Assembly: GCA_001304015.1 (NCBI GenBank) | Contig: LJUY01000091.1 | Coordinates: 1-6,139 of the forward strand | Source of the DNA: a candidate division Zixibacteria bacterium SM23_81 | GTDB lineage: Bacteria > SM23-81 | Direction of reading: 5' to 3' | DNA: 6,139 nucleotides | In this document: one piece after another, positions 1-6,139 of the stretch | Layout: each line of letters opens with the position of its first letter | Numbering within the stretch: the stretch's first letter is position 1 | Made by a program: the position numbers and the translations under genes | The notes under the pieces: generated by a model | What the model was told of the DNA's origin: nothing | Seen by the model: only the letters and a program-made list of their open reading frames with translations | Databases searched by the model: none

Positions 1-1
1 G

Positions 2-1258
2 GATATTATCGATGAGGACCTGGAGTTGATCCAGGAGGATGGAGAGGAAACCCCCGATATTCAGGAGCTGAAGAGCGCTGTCCAAGAAGCTCCCCTGGTC
101 AAGTTGGTGAACGGGATTATCTCCGACGCCATTCGTAAGGGAGCCAGCGATATCCATATCGAATCCCACGAACGGCTCCTTCGGGTGCGATATCGCGTCG
201 ATGGCACTTTGATAGACATGCCCCCGCTGCCCTATCGGCTGAAGGCAGCCATCGTCTCGCGCATCAAAATCATGGCTGAGCTGGACATCGCCGAGCGAAG
301 AGTTCCCCAGGACGGAAGGATTAAGGTGAAGATAGGCAAAAAGACCGTGGACATTCGTGTGTCCAGCTTGCCGGCCATCTTTGGCGAGAAGATCGTGATG
401 AGAATTCTGGACCCCAGCAATCTGATGTTGGATCTGGCCAATCTGGGGCTTGGGCAGGATGCCATAGCCGAGCTTAAGGCGGCCATTCAAAAGCCCTACG
501 GTATCGTTCTGGTCACTGGGCCGACTGGCAGCGGAAAAACCACCACTCTCTATTCGGCATTGAATTTGCTCAACCAACCGGGTGTGAACATCATGACCGC
601 CGAGGATCCCGTTGAGTACCATTTGGAGGGCATCAATCAAGTTCAGGTGCGTCCCGAGATCAAATTGACCTTTGCCGCGGCCTTGCGGGCTTTCCTGCGC
701 CAGGATCCGGACATCATCATGGTCGGGGAAATACGAGATCTGGAAACGGCTGAGATCTCCATCAGAGCTGCTCTCACGGGGCATCTGGTGCTCAGCACAG
801 TACACACCAATGATGCTGCCGGCACCATCACACGTTTGGTCGATATGGGCATACCGCCCTTCCTGGTTTCCTCTGCTCTGAACCTCATCGTGGCCCAGCG
901 ACTGGTGCGCAAGATCTGTTCCCAATGCAAGAGGAAAGATGCGAAAACTCATGAGCTTCATAAGCTTTTGCAGCAACTGGGCCTCAGTCCCGAAGAGGCC
1001 GAGGGTTTGGACACCTACCATGGCGCCGGTTGTTCGGAGTGCCATCACACTGGATTTTCTGGGCGCATCGGACTTTATGAGGTGCTGCCCGTTTCCTCCA
1101 AGTTGAGGAATCTCATTGTCGGAGGGGCATCGGCGCAGCAACTTCGTCAATATGCGGCTGCAGAAAATGTAGCCACCCTGAGGGATACTGCCATGGAGAA
1201 GCTGGCAGAGGGTCTGACCACCGTGGAGGAGGTGATGCGGGAGACAGTGAGCAACTGA
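2..1258 (+). CDS. pilB: Type IV pilus extension ATPase PilB (5' partial)
   Basis: PilB is the cytoplasmic hexameric ATPase that powers pilin polymerisation at the inner membrane through PilC. The frame is open from base 2, so the true start lies upstream. 418 codons are visible; the family is usually about 560-570 residues, so roughly 150 N-terminal residues (T2SSE_N region) are missing. Numbering from base 2: an acidic linker (1-25), the N2 subdomain with GASDIHIE (47-54), Walker A GPTGSGKT (173-180, bases 518-541), Asp box TAEDPVEY (199-206), Walker B region ending VGEIRD (232-246) and His box TGHLVLSTVHTND (259-271). Four cysteines in two CxxC pairs (306/309 and 344/347) form the zinc site typical of PilB/GspE and absent from PilT. 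The TGA stop is at 1256-1258, 35 nt before pilT. A GspE-type secretion ATPase is the alternative, but the pilT-pilC-pilS-pilR context argues for PilB. A TTG at base 26 is not a credible start because conserved-type sequence continues upstream. Confidence 0.96.
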   Translation, partial: DIIDEDLELIQEDGEETPDIQELKSAVQEAPLVKLVNGIISDAIRKGASDIHIESHERLLRVRYRVDGTLIDMPPLPYRLKAAIVSRIKIMAELDIAERRVPQDGRIKVKIGKKTVDIRVSSLPAIFGEKIVMRILDPSNLMLDLANLGLGQDAIAELKAAIQKPYGIVLVTGPTGSGKTTTLYSALNLLNQPGVNIMTAEDPVEYHLEGINQVQVRPEIKLTFAAALRAFLRQDPDIIMVGEIRDLETAEISIRAALTGHLVLSTVHTNDAAGTITRLVDMGIPPFLVSSALNLIVAQRLVRKICSQCKRKDAKTHELHKLLQQLGLSPEEAEGLDTYHGAGCSECHHTGFSGRIGLYEVLPVSSKLRNLIVGGASAQQLRQYAAAENVATLRDTAMEKLAEGLTTVEEVMRETVSN

Positions 1259-1293
1259 CCCTTTAATAACCATTGAAGAAATGAGGTGACGAG

Positions 1294-2424
1294 ATGATTG
1301 TCCTGCGAGAGCTATTGGAGGAGATGATCAGAAGAAATGCCTCGGACCTTCACCTGACCGTGGGTGTGCCGCCTGTTTTTCGCGTAGATGGCGACCTGAT
1401 CCCCACTCAATATGAGGTCTTGCGTCCCGCTGACACCCAGAGGCTGGCTTTCAGCGTGCTTACCGAGGCTCAGAAGAAGAAATTCGAGCAAAGCAAAGAG
1501 TTGGATCTGTCATTCGGCATCGAGCAGTTGAGCAGATATCGGGCCAATGTGTTTCTCCAGAGAGGCTGTGTGGCCATGGCCATCAGGCAGATCCCCTTTG
1601 CCATTCCCTCATTCGAGGAGTTGGGCCTGCCCAGGGTTATCGGGGAACTGGCCATGAGACCTCGCGGCTTGGTGCTGGTGACCGGGCCCACGGGCGCCGG
1701 AAAGTCCACGACGCAGGCGGCTATGTTGGACAAGATCAATCGCGAGCGGAGCGCTCACGTGATCACTGTGGAAGATCCCATTGAATTTCTGCACCAGCAT
1801 AACCGCTCTCTGATCAACCAGCGGGAGGTCTATGAGGATACCGACGCCTTCGCCGTTGCCCTAAAATACGTTCTGCGCGAAGACCCGGACGTGGTGCTCG
1901 TCGGCGAGATGCGCGATCTAGAGACCATGGAGACGACTCTGAGGATTGCCGAGACGGGACACTTGGCCTTGGCCACGCTGCACACCAATTCCTGCGATCA
2001 GAGCATCAACAGGATCATCGATGCCTTTCCCGCTCACCAACAAACTCAGGTGAGGACGCAGCTGTCCTTTGTCCTGGAGGGCATTGTAGCCCAGCAGCTT
2101 CTGCCTAAGATCGGTGGGGGGCGCGTCTTGGCTCTAGAGCTTCTCATCTGCACTCCGGCCATCAGAGCCCTGGTCCGCGACCAAAAGGTCCATCAGATCT
2201 ACAGCCTGATGCAGGCCGGCACCAAGTATGGGATGAGAACCATGAATCAATCCCTGGTTGAGCTGGTTCAGCGGGGAGATATCACCATGGCCGACGCGTT
2301 GAGAACCAGTTCCAGAGTTGAGGAGCTGAAGGAGATGTTGTCTACAGGGGGCTCTGCGCGCAAGCATGCTTCTGGTCCTTCTTGGGAGGTGGAGGTAGTG
2401 GAGAAGGTGACCAAGGAGAAATAG
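1294..2424 (+). CDS. pilT: Type IV pilus retraction ATPase PilT
   Basis: PilT is the hexameric ATPase that drives pilus disassembly, hence twitching and DNA uptake. The 376 residues contain an N-terminal PAS-like domain with NASDLHLTVG (15-24), Walker A GPTGAGKS (131-138), Asp box VITVEDPIEF (156-165, Glu160), Walker B region LREDPDVVLVGEMRD (194-208, Glu205) and His box TGHLALATLHTNS (221-233). The retraction-associated motif, usually AIRNLIRE, reads AIRALVRD at 289-296. There is no CxxC zinc site, which separates it from PilB. LHTNSC and QLSFVLEG resemble the PilT4 class of Geobacter and relatives, as remembered from the family. The ATG is supported by GAGGTGA at 1283-1289, four bases upstream. 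About 27 residues after the conserved EELKEML form a polar, low-complexity tail. PilU is the main alternative, but the AIR motif and length favour PilT. Confidence 0.95.
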   Translation: MIVLRELLEEMIRRNASDLHLTVGVPPVFRVDGDLIPTQYEVLRPADTQRLAFSVLTEAQKKKFEQSKELDLSFGIEQLSRYRANVFLQRGCVAMAIRQIPFAIPSFEELGLPRVIGELAMRPRGLVLVTGPTGAGKSTTQAAMLDKINRERSAHVITVEDPIEFLHQHNRSLINQREVYEDTDAFAVALKYVLREDPDVVLVGEMRDLETMETTLRIAETGHLALATLHTNSCDQSINRIIDAFPAHQQTQVRTQLSFVLEGIVAQQLLPKIGGGRVLALELLICTPAIRALVRDQKVHQIYSLMQAGTKYGMRTMNQSLVELVQRGDITMADALRTSSRVEELKEMLSTGGSARKHASGPSWEVEVVEKVTKEK

Positions 2425-2482
2425 CCTTTTTCAGGAACAAACAGCCCGACGAAATCAGCGCGGTAGTTGCATTTTCCGAGGC

Positions 2483-2488
2483 AAGGTG
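2483..2488 (+). promoter_or_regulatory. pilC: Ribosome binding site deciding the pilC start
   Basis: AAGGTG lies four bases upstream of the ATG at 2493. The frame stays open upstream into the end of pilT, back to a TTG at 2382, but those 37 extra residues are glycine-rich then nondescript and unlike the family. The PilC signature MPTYVYKG begins exactly at 2493, so this site fixes the start there. Confidence 0.75.
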
Positions 2489-2492
2489 TAAA

Positions 2493-3692
2493 ATGCCCAC
2501 TTACGTTTACAAAGGACGAAGCCGTATCAATGGCGTCGTATCTGGGGAATTGGTGGCCGAAAACCCCGAGGAGTTGACCAAAGCCCTCCGCAAAAAGGGA
2601 ATCTTGGTAACCTCGATTCAACGCAAGATACTCCAGGTCCGACTCGGTCTCGGGTCTAAGGTACGAAGCTCCGATTTGTCCACCTTCACCCGGCAATTTG
2701 CCACCATGATCAACGCCGGCCTGCCCATTCTACAATGCCTGCAAACACTTAGGGAGCAGACCACCAAGGAGAACTTCAGCAAGATCATCAATCAGGTGGC
2801 CGATGCTGTGGAGGGAGGGAAAACTCTGGCCGAGGCCCTGGCTCAGCGCCCTAAAGTGTTTAATTCTCTTTATGTTCACATGGTTGAGGCTGGGGAGTTG
2901 GGGGGAATGTTAGATGGCATCCTCCAGCGATTGGCCGTTTACTTGGAGAAAACCAATTCCCTGAAGAGGAAAATCCGCAGTGCCCTGGTCTATCCTATCC
3001 TCATCACCCTGGTGGCCCTGGGGGGGACCGTCTTCATGCTCACCAGCATCGTGCCCACCTTTGCCAAGCTCTTCGAGGAATTCGGTGGGACACTGCCCTT
3101 GCCCACTCAGGTGGTCTTGGTTGTCAGCGGCTTGCTGCAGCACAATTTTCTGTTCATCTTGGGTTTTTTAATAGCTCTGGTCCTGGGGCTGCGCTATGTC
3201 TATCGCACGGAGAACGGGCATTATAAGATCGATGGCCTGCTTCTCAAACTGCCCATCTTCGGCAACTTGTTGAGAAAAAGCGCTATCTCGCGCTTCAGTC
3301 GGACCCTGGGCACTCTGCTGTCCAGCGGGGTGGCTATTTTGGACTCCCTGAGTATCACTGCCAAGACGGCCGGAAATATGGTGGTTCAGGAGGCGGTGAA
3401 CAGAGCGCGGGATCGTATTGCCGAGGGACAGAGCATCTCAGAGCCGCTTAAGGAATCAGGGGTCTTTCCCCCGATGGTCACCCAGATGGTGGCCATAGGG
3501 GAGAAGACTGGCGAGCTGGACAATATGCTTGCCACCATTGCGGATTTCTATGATGAGCAGGTCGATGCCACTGTGGCTGCCCTCACCTCGGTGCTGGAGC
3601 CCATTATCGTGATCTTCATGGGAGTGATCGTCGGTGGCATCCTGGTGGCCATGTATCTCCCCATGTTCGATCTGATCAACGTCATCAAATAG
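2493..3692 (+). CDS. pilC: Type IV pilus inner-membrane platform protein PilC
   Basis: PilC is the polytopic inner-membrane platform that couples PilB and PilT to the pilin-assembly site. The 399-residue product is close to the usual length of about 400-410. It opens with the family-typical MPTYVYKG and a short N-terminal domain (about 1-55), followed by two T2SSF repeats: repeat 1 at about 62-188 and repeat 2 at about 265-390. Each repeat carries a FxRxxxTxxxxG-type start (FTRQFATMINAG; FSRTLGTLLSSG) and a GE-L motif (VEAGELGGML at 131-140; IGEKTGELDNML at 335-346). Hydrophobic membrane segments are at about 166-188, 206-236 and 369-391. The start at 2493 is chosen from the ribosome binding site and N-terminal conservation. 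The 68-nt gap after pilT shows no hairpin or convincing promoter. The TAG stop is 13 nt before pilS. A GspF secretion homologue is the alternative, disfavoured by the neighbours. Confidence 0.95.
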   Translation: MPTYVYKGRSRINGVVSGELVAENPEELTKALRKKGILVTSIQRKILQVRLGLGSKVRSSDLSTFTRQFATMINAGLPILQCLQTLREQTTKENFSKIINQVADAVEGGKTLAEALAQRPKVFNSLYVHMVEAGELGGMLDGILQRLAVYLEKTNSLKRKIRSALVYPILITLVALGGTVFMLTSIVPTFAKLFEEFGGTLPLPTQVVLVVSGLLQHNFLFILGFLIALVLGLRYVYRTENGHYKIDGLLLKLPIFGNLLRKSAISRFSRTLGTLLSSGVAILDSLSITAKTAGNMVVQEAVNRARDRIAEGQSISEPLKESGVFPPMVTQMVAIGEKTGELDNMLATIADFYDEQVDATVAALTSVLEPIIVIFMGVIVGGILVAMYLPMFDLINVIK

Positions 3693-3705
3693 GGTTGCCG
3701 TCATC

Positions 3706-5415
3706 ATGCTTCTGGAAAGCTCTCGGGAGACCAGCGTGAAGTCCATTCGTGCGTTGATGATCTTCCGGCTGATTCTGGTCACGCTGATTTTGGGGACGGT
3801 TATCGTCTTTTTCGCCGGAAGACCACCCGACTTTCTCCGTTTTCCCATCTATGGATTGCTGGTTCTCACTTATGTGATCTCGGTCTTCTACTGGCTGGCC
3901 CTGAAATGGGAGGTCCCCCCAGCTGTTCTGATCTACGTTCAACTGAGCGTGGACGTAGCCCTCGTGACAGGTATCTCGTATTACTCCGGGGGATCGGAAA
4001 GCATCCTGAACCTCCTCTATCTGTTGATCATCATCAGCTCCAGCCTCTTTCTGCACCTGAGGGGAATTTTGTACGTCTGCACCCTGGCTGCGGCTGCCTA
4101 TGGCTTTCTGAGCTGGATGCAATATCGGGGTATCGTCAAAGTCTTCTCTTTTTTCGAGCCGGATCAGCTGCCCCGACCTCCGGAGCAATCGTCCATCAAT
4201 GTGTATCTAAATATCTGTTTCTTTTACCTGGTGGCTTTTTTAAGCGGGTTTTTAGCTGAGAAGCTCCGGCAAAAGGGAGAGGAGTTAGAAACCACCACTC
4301 GAAGGCTGCGCGAGGTCCAGCTAGACACAGATGACATTCTGGAAAATATACCCAGCGGTTTAATTACCATGGATAGAGAGGGTAAGATCCAGCACTTCAA
4401 TGGGGCCGCTGAGAAAATATTGGGCTTGGAGGTCAGGCAGGTTAAAGGCAGGCCCTATGACCAGGTGTTTGGGGAGGGAAACGAAGAGTTCAAAGCGGTG
4501 TTGCATTCAGCTCTGGAAAAGGCCGTGGTCTACGAAAGAAAGGAATTGATGGCCATATCTCAACAGGGGCGCGCCATGCCCCTGGGAATCAGCACCACGC
4601 TGTTGGGTGTGGGCGAGGGGGAGCGGAGTGGAGTAATAGCCGTTTTTCAAGATATTACCGAAGTCAAGGAGATGGCCCAGAAAGTTCGTCAGGCGGATCG
4701 ACTAGCCCTTCTGGGCCAGCTTTCTGCGGGCATCGCCCATGAGATCCGCAATCCCCTGGCCACCATCAGTGGCTCCATCGAGGTGCTTCGTGATTCAGTG
4801 AAGCTGGATGGGGAGGAAAAGGGCCTGATGGGGCTGGTCACCAGGGAATCGGAGCGTCTGAACAGGATCATCACCGACTTTCTCCAATACGCGCGCATCA
4901 GGCCGGCGGATAAAACTGTTGTCGACGTCGGCAAGATGGTGGAGGAAACTTTGATTTTAGCGCGTAATCACGATGCGTTTCACGATAACATCGAGATGAT
5001 CAACGAGGTGGGCGACCAGAAGACTCATGTTCTGGCTGATCAGGATCAGGTCACGCAGATTTTCCTGAATATCGCCATCAACGCCCTGCAGGCCATGCCC
5101 CATGGCGGTTGCTTGACAGTGGGCCTGGTAGACGAAGACGCCAAAGCTCGGGCCTTGGGGAAAAACGAGATGGTACAGATCTTTTTTCGGGATACGGGAG
5201 TGGGCATTCCCCCCCAGGAGATCAAGAACATCTATGAGCCCTTTTACTCTTCCAAGAAGGGGGGCACTGGATTGGGTTTGTCCATCGCCCAAAGGATCGT
5301 GGAGAATAACGGGGGAAAGCTGGAGGTGGAAAGTCAGGTGAACAGGGGAACCACTTTTACCGTCTCGCTGTTGGCGACCAGCAAGCATAGCGAGGATAAA
5401 AATGAAACGGCGTAG
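3706..5415 (+). CDS. pilS: Membrane sensor histidine kinase PilS
   Basis: PilS autophosphorylates on a histidine and passes the phosphate to PilR; in Pseudomonas it senses pilin in the inner membrane. The 569 residues contain about six hydrophobic segments (about 18-37, 46-66, 72-92, 98-118, 120-138, 166-184), then a charged linker and a PAS domain (about 205-320, with NIPSGLITMD and VFQDITE). The HisKA domain has the H-box AHEIRNPL with His345 (bases 4738-4740). The HATPase_c domain has N-box Asn455/Asn459, G1 box DTGVGI (496-501), F-box EPFYSSKKGG (511-520) and G2 box GTGLGLS (520-526). All catalytic boxes are intact. The ATG at 3706 has only a weak, distant Shine-Dalgarno near the pilC stop. 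A GTG at 3736, preceded by GGGAGA, is a possible alternative start giving 559 residues. An NtrB-like kinase is excluded by the multi-pass N-terminus and context. Confidence 0.92.
   Translation: MLLESSRETSVKSIRALMIFRLILVTLILGTVIVFFAGRPPDFLRFPIYGLLVLTYVISVFYWLALKWEVPPAVLIYVQLSVDVALVTGISYYSGGSESILNLLYLLIIISSSLFLHLRGILYVCTLAAAAYGFLSWMQYRGIVKVFSFFEPDQLPRPPEQSSINVYLNICFFYLVAFLSGFLAEKLRQKGEELETTTRRLREVQLDTDDILENIPSGLITMDREGKIQHFNGAAEKILGLEVRQVKGRPYDQVFGEGNEEFKAVLHSALEKAVVYERKELMAISQQGRAMPLGISTTLLGVGEGERSGVIAVFQDITEVKEMAQKVRQADRLALLGQLSAGIAHEIRNPLATISGSIEVLRDSVKLDGEEKGLMGLVTRESERLNRIITDFLQYARIRPADKTVVDVGKMVEETLILARNHDAFHDNIEMINEVGDQKTHVLADQDQVTQIFLNIAINALQAMPHGGCLTVGLVDEDAKARALGKNEMVQIFFRDTGVGIPPQEIKNIYEPFYSSKKGGTGLGLSIAQRIVENNGGKLEVESQVNRGTTFTVSLLATSKHSEDKNETA
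3725..3730 (+). promoter_or_regulatory. pilS: Candidate ribosome binding site for an alternative pilS start
   Basis: GGGAGA sits five bases upstream of an in-frame GTG at 3736. Starting there removes ten residues (MLLESSRETS) and leaves VKSIRALMIF directly before the first membrane segment. The upstream ATG at 3706 has only AGGG at 3691-3694, about 11 bases away, and may rely on coupling to pilC termination. Both starts remain possible. Confidence 0.35.
5393..5396 (+). promoter_or_regulatory. Ribosome binding site of the small ORF, inside the end of pilS
   Basis: AGGA, within CGAGGAT, lies five bases before the ATG at 5402, inside the last codons of pilS. It supports this ATG over the out-of-phase ATG at 5418, which has only a weak purine stretch in front of it. 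Confidence 0.5.
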
Positions 5416-5572
5416 AGATGAGAAACGAGAACTTCGCAGCAACAAACGCTGGAAGCAGATCCAGCGGCGTCTCCAAGAACGAGAATGGGAGCAGGAACGT
5501 GATAACTGGCGGACCGGAAGTAGAGCGGTTTTGGGAGATCTGGAGGCGGGTGAGGAGACCGGCGAGAAGTAG
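5402..5572 (+). CDS. Small highly charged hypothetical protein between pilS and pilR
   Basis: I do not recognise this 56-residue frame. It starts with ATG at 5402, overlaps the last 14 nt of pilS in another frame, and ends with TAG at 5570-5572. By direct count it has 12 Arg, 5 Lys, 10 Glu and 3 Asp, so 30 of 56 residues are charged, plus three Trp (17, 29, 36). Residues 1-37 lack Pro and Gly and look helix-forming; the last 20 are acidic and Gly-rich. There is no signal peptide, membrane segment or cysteine. In favour of it being a gene: a well-spaced AGGA, stop/start overlap suggesting translational coupling to pilS, and a position that fills an otherwise unexplained 207-nt gap. Against: small size and no known family. 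An overlapping 71-codon frame (5418-5633) is a weaker competitor. A role with PilS/PilR would be speculation from position alone. Confidence 0.5.
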   Translation: MKRRRDEKRELRSNKRWKQIQRRLQEREWEQERDNWRTGSRAVLGDLEAGEETGEK

Positions 5573-5622
5573 GCAGCTGCGAAGCAATTGTAGGCTGAGA
5601 GTCCTTAGATCGGAGGGTTCCT

Positions 5623-6139
5623 ATGGCAAATGAGAAGATCTTGGTGGTCGACGATGAGGAGAGCATGTGCAACTTCCTCTCCATTATGTTGAAAAAAGAG
5701 GGATACCAGATCACCACGGCTCTCTCGGCCAAGGAGGCTTTGAAGAAGCTGGACAAAGACACTTACGACGTGGTCATCAGCGACTTGAAGATGGAAGGCA
5801 TGAATGGGCTGGAGTTGATGGATGAAATCAACAAAAAGGATGCGGCCTCCTTTGTCATCATCATGACCGCCTTTGCCACTATAGAGTCGGCCATCGAGGC
5901 TCTAAAGAAAGGGGCTTTTGACTACATCACCAAGCCCTTCAAGGTGGATGAGATCAAGCTTGCCGTGACCAGGGCACTGGAGCAGCGAAAGATACGCACA
6001 GAGAACGTGTATCTTAAGAAACAGCTGCAGAAGAAAGAGGCCTTCGGCGAGATCATCGGCAAAAGTGAGAACATCATGGAAGTGTTGTCCCAGGTGCGCA
6101 AAATCGCCGACAGCGAGAGCACCGTGCTGCTCACCGGGG
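5623..6139 (+). CDS. pilR: Sigma-54-dependent response regulator PilR (3' partial)
   Basis: PilR is the NtrC-family partner of PilS; when phosphorylated it activates sigma-54 transcription, classically of the major pilin gene pilA. The 172 visible codons hold a complete receiver domain (about 4-120): acidic pair Asp10/Asp11, phospho-acceptor Asp54 in ISDLKM (codon 5782-5784), Thr82 in MTAFAT, and Lys104 in KPF. A helical linker (about 115-140) leads to GEIIGKSENIMEVL, the typical entry to the sigma-54 AAA+ domain. The window ends in VLLTG, at the first residues of the Walker A loop. The missing part should contain the rest of the AAA+ domain with its GAFTGA loop and a Fis-type HTH; the family is usually about 450-480 residues. 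The ATG at 5623 is supported by GGAGGG at 5612-5617, five bases upstream. The 50 nt before it, after the small ORF, show only a GCAGCTGC palindrome at 5573-5580. The pilR name rests on adjacency to pilS. Confidence 0.92.
   Translation, partial: MANEKILVVDDEESMCNFLSIMLKKEGYQITTALSAKEALKKLDKDTYDVVISDLKMEGMNGLELMDEINKKDAASFVIIMTAFATIESAIEALKKGAFDYITKPFKVDEIKLAVTRALEQRKIRTENVYLKKQLQKKEAFGEIIGKSENIMEVLSQVRKIADSESTVLLTG

Noticed and set aside
2382-2492. Upstream extension of pilC from a TTG inside the end of pilT
   Set aside because: The 37 extra residues start with a Gly-rich run and do not resemble PilC, whose N-terminus begins at MPTYVYKG; a ribosome binding site lies just before 2493.
2425-2492. 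Possible promoter or sigma-54 site in the pilT-pilC gap (a TTGC at about 2467)
   Set aside because: No GG lies at the required distance upstream of the GC, no convincing -35/-10 pair is present, and no hairpin is visible.
3020-3026. Run of seven G in pilC (and seven C at 5209-5215 in pilS) as possible phase-variation tracts
   Set aside because: Both are short, encode conserved residues (Gly-Gly of a membrane segment; Pro-Pro after the G1 box), and are expected by chance in this GC-rich codon usage. Both genes are in frame.
3685-4188. 167-codon open frame on the - strand over the pilS membrane domain
   Set aside because: It is antisense to an intact, well-supported gene, has a Gln/Asp-rich composition typical of the complement of membrane-coding DNA, and shows no recognisable motif.
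3906-4259. 117-codon + strand frame inside pilS
   Set aside because: It is fully contained in pilS in another phase, with low-complexity Ser/Pro/Gly-rich composition and no independent support.
4957-5445. 162-codon open frame on the - strand over the pilS kinase domain
   Set aside because: It is the antisense shadow of the conserved HATPase region; no domain or credible start signal is visible.
5418-5633. 71-codon + strand frame between pilS and pilR, overlapping the pilR start
   Set aside because: It has only a weak purine stretch before its ATG, runs 11 nt into pilR, has an Arg/Ser-rich composition with no domain, and competes with the better-initiated frame at 5402-5572.

Overview
The window is a compact block of genes, all on the + strand, encoding the inner-membrane motor and two-component control of a type IVa pilus: pilB (5' end missing), pilT, pilC, pilS, an unrecognised 56-residue reading frame, and pilR (3' end missing). 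Family assignments rest on motifs read directly from the translations: Walker A, Asp, Walker B and His boxes in the two ATPases, duplicated T2SSF domains in PilC, H/N/G boxes in PilS, and the phospho-acceptor Asp in PilR.

Layout: 2-1258 PilB extension ATPase (C-terminal 418 codons); 1294-2424 PilT retraction ATPase; 2493-3692 PilC platform protein; 3706-5415 PilS membrane histidine kinase; 5402-5572 small, highly charged ORF overlapping the pilS stop; 5623-6139 PilR receiver and the start of its sigma-54 AAA+ domain, cut inside Walker A. Gaps are 35, 68, 13 and 50 nt, with one 14-nt overlap. I see no terminator hairpin, tRNA, IS element, CRISPR array or convincing internal promoter, so co-transcription is the simplest reading.

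How the genes work together: PilB and PilT are opposing hexameric ATPases that dock on PilC and drive pilin polymerisation and depolymerisation. PilS/PilR is the two-component system that in studied bacteria activates the major pilin gene pilA from a sigma-54 promoter. The order pilB-pilT-pilC-pilS-pilR is the one I know from Geobacter and relatives, where pilA follows pilR; pilA is therefore expected just beyond the right edge (inference).

Organism: a Gram-negative bacterium with moderately GC-rich DNA. Gene order and the PilT4-like sequence of PilT (LHTNSC His box, QLSFVLEG) favour Desulfobacterota (former Deltaproteobacteria) or a neighbouring phylum; the exact lineage cannot be fixed from this window. 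Most of the window is ordinary conserved pilus machinery. The one element not explained by known pilus genes is the 56-residue ORF between sensor and regulator.
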